Source: Hahellaceae bacterium
GTDB taxonomy: Bacteria; Pseudomonadota; Gammaproteobacteria; Pseudomonadales; Oleiphilaceae
Reading direction: 5' to 3'
DNA: 64,000 nucleotides
Assembly: GCA_024234575.1 (NCBI GenBank)
Contig: JACKOB010000008.1
Coordinates: 1 to 64,000 of the forward strand
Part shown: positions 62,318 through 64,000 of the stretch, piece by piece
Numbering within the stretch: the stretch's first letter is position 1
Layout of the letters: each line of letters starts with the position of its first letter
Position numbers and translations under genes: made by a program
Notes under the pieces: model-generated
What the model was told of the DNA's origin: nothing
Seen by the model: only the letters and a program-made list of their open reading frames with translations
The model's database searches: none

Positions 62318-63577
62318 TTGCAATTATCTCGCTTTGGCAAAAAATTCACTTCTGATGCGGGCATTACATCGTTAATGGATGATTTGGGTAATGCCCTTGC
62401 CTCTGGTGAAGACATCATCATGATGGGCGGGGGCAACCCAGGCTTTTTACCAGAAGTTGAAGATGCATTCAGGCGTCGTATGCAGCAATTGGTTGATAAC
62501 CCAGCGTTGTTTAGACGATTAGTAGGGGTTTATGATCCCCCTCAGGGTGAGTTGGAATTCGTGCAAGCGATTACCGCCTTTCTTAACCGTGAGTACGGTT
62601 GGTCGCTGACAGATAAAAATGTCGCCTTGACCAATGGTAGCCAGTCTGCCTTCTTTATTCTCTTTAATATGCTGGCTGGTGAAAGTGCTGACGGGACGTT
62701 TCGACGTATTCAGTTACCGTTGATTCCTGAGTACATCGGATATGCTGATGCGGGCTTGGCAGATGATTTTTTCTCGGCCAACCGCCCAAGTATTGAATTG
62801 ATCGATGATCACCTCTTTAAATACCATGTTGATTTCGAGTCGTTAGCAGTTAACACCGATACCGCAGCCTTGTGTGTTTCGCGACCCACTAACCCTACCG
62901 GAAACGTGCTTACCGACGGCGAAGTAGAAGGTTTGGATCTGCTCGCCAGAAAATCCGGTGTACCGCTGATTATTGACGGTGCCTATGGGACGCCGTTTCC
63001 TCATCTGATTTACGGTGATGCAACGCCAATATGGAATGAGAACATAGTTCTCTGTCTTAGCCTGTCCAAGTTAGGCTTGCCCGCGGCGAGAACAGGTATT
63101 GTTGTTGCTAGTGAAGAGGTTGTTAAATCCGTGTCGGGAATCAATGCCATAATAAATCTGGCGACCGGTAGTCTGGGGGCGATGCTGGCATTGGACATGG
63201 TACAAAGCGGTGAAATCAAGCGATTGAGCCGCGAAGTCATACGTCCTGTGTATCAGCAAAAGGCTGAGCGGGCAGTTGCACTGTTATCACAACTGTTAGT
63301 GGGGTTGCCGTATCGTATTCATAAGCCTGAAGGTGCTATGTTTTTATGGCTGTGGCTTGAGGGGCTGCCGGTCACAAACCGCGTTTTATACGAACGCTTG
63401 AAAAGTAAGAGTGTTCTGGTGGTAAGTGGCAATTACTTTTTCCCGGGGCTGCAGGGCGAGTGGTCGCACACGAATGAATGTATCCGTATCACCTATTCTC
63501 AGGATGATGCCAGGGTCGAAGCGGGTATTAGAATTATTGCCGATGAAATTCGCACTCTATTTCATCAAGGGGTTTAG
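62318..63577 (+). CDS. avtA: Valine-pyruvate aminotransferase
   Basis: PLP-dependent transaminase of 419 residues (alanine/valine). The fold-type I landmarks are IIMMGGGNPGFLPEVEDAF, VGVYDPPQGELEFVQAI, SRPTNPTGNVLTDGE, IIDGAYGTPFPHL and the PLP lysine in CLSLSKLGLPAARTGIV. AvtA makes alanine from valine and pyruvate, or the reverse. The TTG start follows GGAGTAGG. Confidence 0.92.
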   Translation: MQLSRFGKKFTSDAGITSLMDDLGNALASGEDIIMMGGGNPGFLPEVEDAFRRRMQQLVDNPALFRRLVGVYDPPQGELEFVQAITAFLNREYGWSLTDKNVALTNGSQSAFFILFNMLAGESADGTFRRIQLPLIPEYIGYADAGLADDFFSANRPSIELIDDHLFKYHVDFESLAVNTDTAALCVSRPTNPTGNVLTDGEVEGLDLLARKSGVPLIIDGAYGTPFPHLIYGDATPIWNENIVLCLSLSKLGLPAARTGIVVASEEVVKSVSGINAIINLATGSLGAMLALDMVQSGEIKRLSREVIRPVYQQKAERAVALLSQLLVGLPYRIHKPEGAMFLWLWLEGLPVTNRVLYERLKSKSVLVVSGNYFFPGLQGEWSHTNECIRITYSQDDARVEAGIRIIADEIRTLFHQGV

Positions 63578-63666
63578 CGTTTTAGGGTTACGTGTGTAAC
63601 GATAACAAACGCTGATTTTAGTCGTCTTAGCTGTGACGTTTATTCTAGGGCTGTTACGGAGGTATG

Positions 63667-64000
63667 ATGCTGCTTCGTGCATTGGTGGTCTGGCTGATGA
63701 TCATTGCTCTGGAAACGCTGCACGGTATTGTCCGGCAAGTCTTTATCGCCCCCAACATCGGTGACTTGCCCGCAAGACAGCTTGGCGTCTTTACAGGCTC
63801 TCTGCTGATATTGGCAGTGGTGTGGTTTTTCTACGAGTGGTTGCAGGTCGTTACAGTCAAAGGCCAGCTAGTGGTTGGTGCAGGCTGGTGTGTATTAACG
63901 ATACTATTTGAAGTTTCGCTGGGGCTCGCTTTGGGGTTGAGCTGGCAAAGATTATTGTCCGATTATGACATCCGCCAGGGTGGGTTGATGCTATTTGGTA
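63667..64000 (+). CDS. Membrane protein of unknown function, cut by the window end
   Basis: At least 111 codons with no stop before the window edge. The visible part starts MLLRALVVWLMIIALETLHG and has about three hydrophobic segments (VFTGSLLILAVVWFFYEWL-like, VVGAGWCVLTILFEVSLGLA). The GGAGG before the ATG at 63667 supports the start; an ATG at 63664 is three bases earlier. No family is recognised. Confidence 0.65.
   Translation, partial: MLLRALVVWLMIIALETLHGIVRQVFIAPNIGDLPARQLGVFTGSLLILAVVWFFYEWLQVVTVKGQLVVGAGWCVLTILFEVSLGLALGLSWQRLLSDYDIRQGGLMLFG

Overview
The window looks like a chromosomal segment of a marine-type gammaproteobacterium. The evidence is the gene order dnaE-accA-tilS-pyrG-kdsA-eno-ftsB-ispD-ispF-truD-surE-pcm-(DUF368)-nlpD-rpoS, the rsxABCDGE-nth electron-transport operon, an EF-G2 paralogue of the Shewanella/Vibrio type, and a gammaproteobacterial initiator tRNA. 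I cannot name the genus; an oceanic Pseudomonadales/Cellvibrionales-like lineage is a guess. Most of the window is housekeeping DNA. The exceptions are the left end (1-4.2 kb) and the block at 11.0-22.2 kb.

Layout. 1-4.2 kb: the end of an integrated element carrying a lipoprotein metallopeptidase, an unknown 370-residue protein and a P4-type tyrosine integrase. It abuts the 3' end of an initiator tRNA gene, and probable integrase arm sites lie between the two. 4.5-11 kb: a GAF-GGDEF cyclase, a divergent AraC regulator/CoA-transferase pair, the methionine-salvage genes mtnB-mtnD-mtnC, and an orphan periplasmic binding protein. 11.0-22.2 kb: seven co-oriented genes behind a strong, operator-rich, apparently leaderless promoter: DUF2170 (YjfI-like), PspA/IM30 (YjfJ-like), an OB-fold membrane protein (YqiJ-like), flotillin (YqiK-like), an 1802-residue AAA+ ATPase, a rhomboid protease and a PLD-family nuclease. 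This block is the best candidate here for an under-described system.

22.2-29 kb (minus strand): fusA2, a LolA-like protein, an orphan GspE/PilB-type ATPase, DUF2069-wrbA-arsC, and a non-coding gap that ends in an unexplained plus-strand terminator. 29.3-47 kb (plus strand): the housekeeping series from dnaE to rpoS, ending in a clear terminator. 47-48.4 kb: a secreted chalcone-isomerase-fold protein and a small unknown protein. 48.5-57.3 kb (minus strand): nth, the rsx operon, a terminator and metG. 57.5-64 kb (plus strand): apbC/mrp, dcd, an MFS transporter, a class II aldolase-family protein, yjaG (DUF416), avtA and a membrane protein cut by the window edge.

How the genes fit together. The 11-22 kb block reads as an envelope-maintenance module. 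PspA and flotillin organise the membrane, the OB-fold protein partners the flotillin, the giant ATPase could remodel PspA or flotillin assemblies, and the rhomboid and PLD proteins could be effectors. The DUF2170 protein has a short basic N-terminus resembling a ribbon-helix-helix segment and could bind the three ACATGT-centred palindromes at its own promoter; that is inference. Start codons were reassigned where Shine-Dalgarno spacing, promoter position or family length argued for it, and each case is noted.
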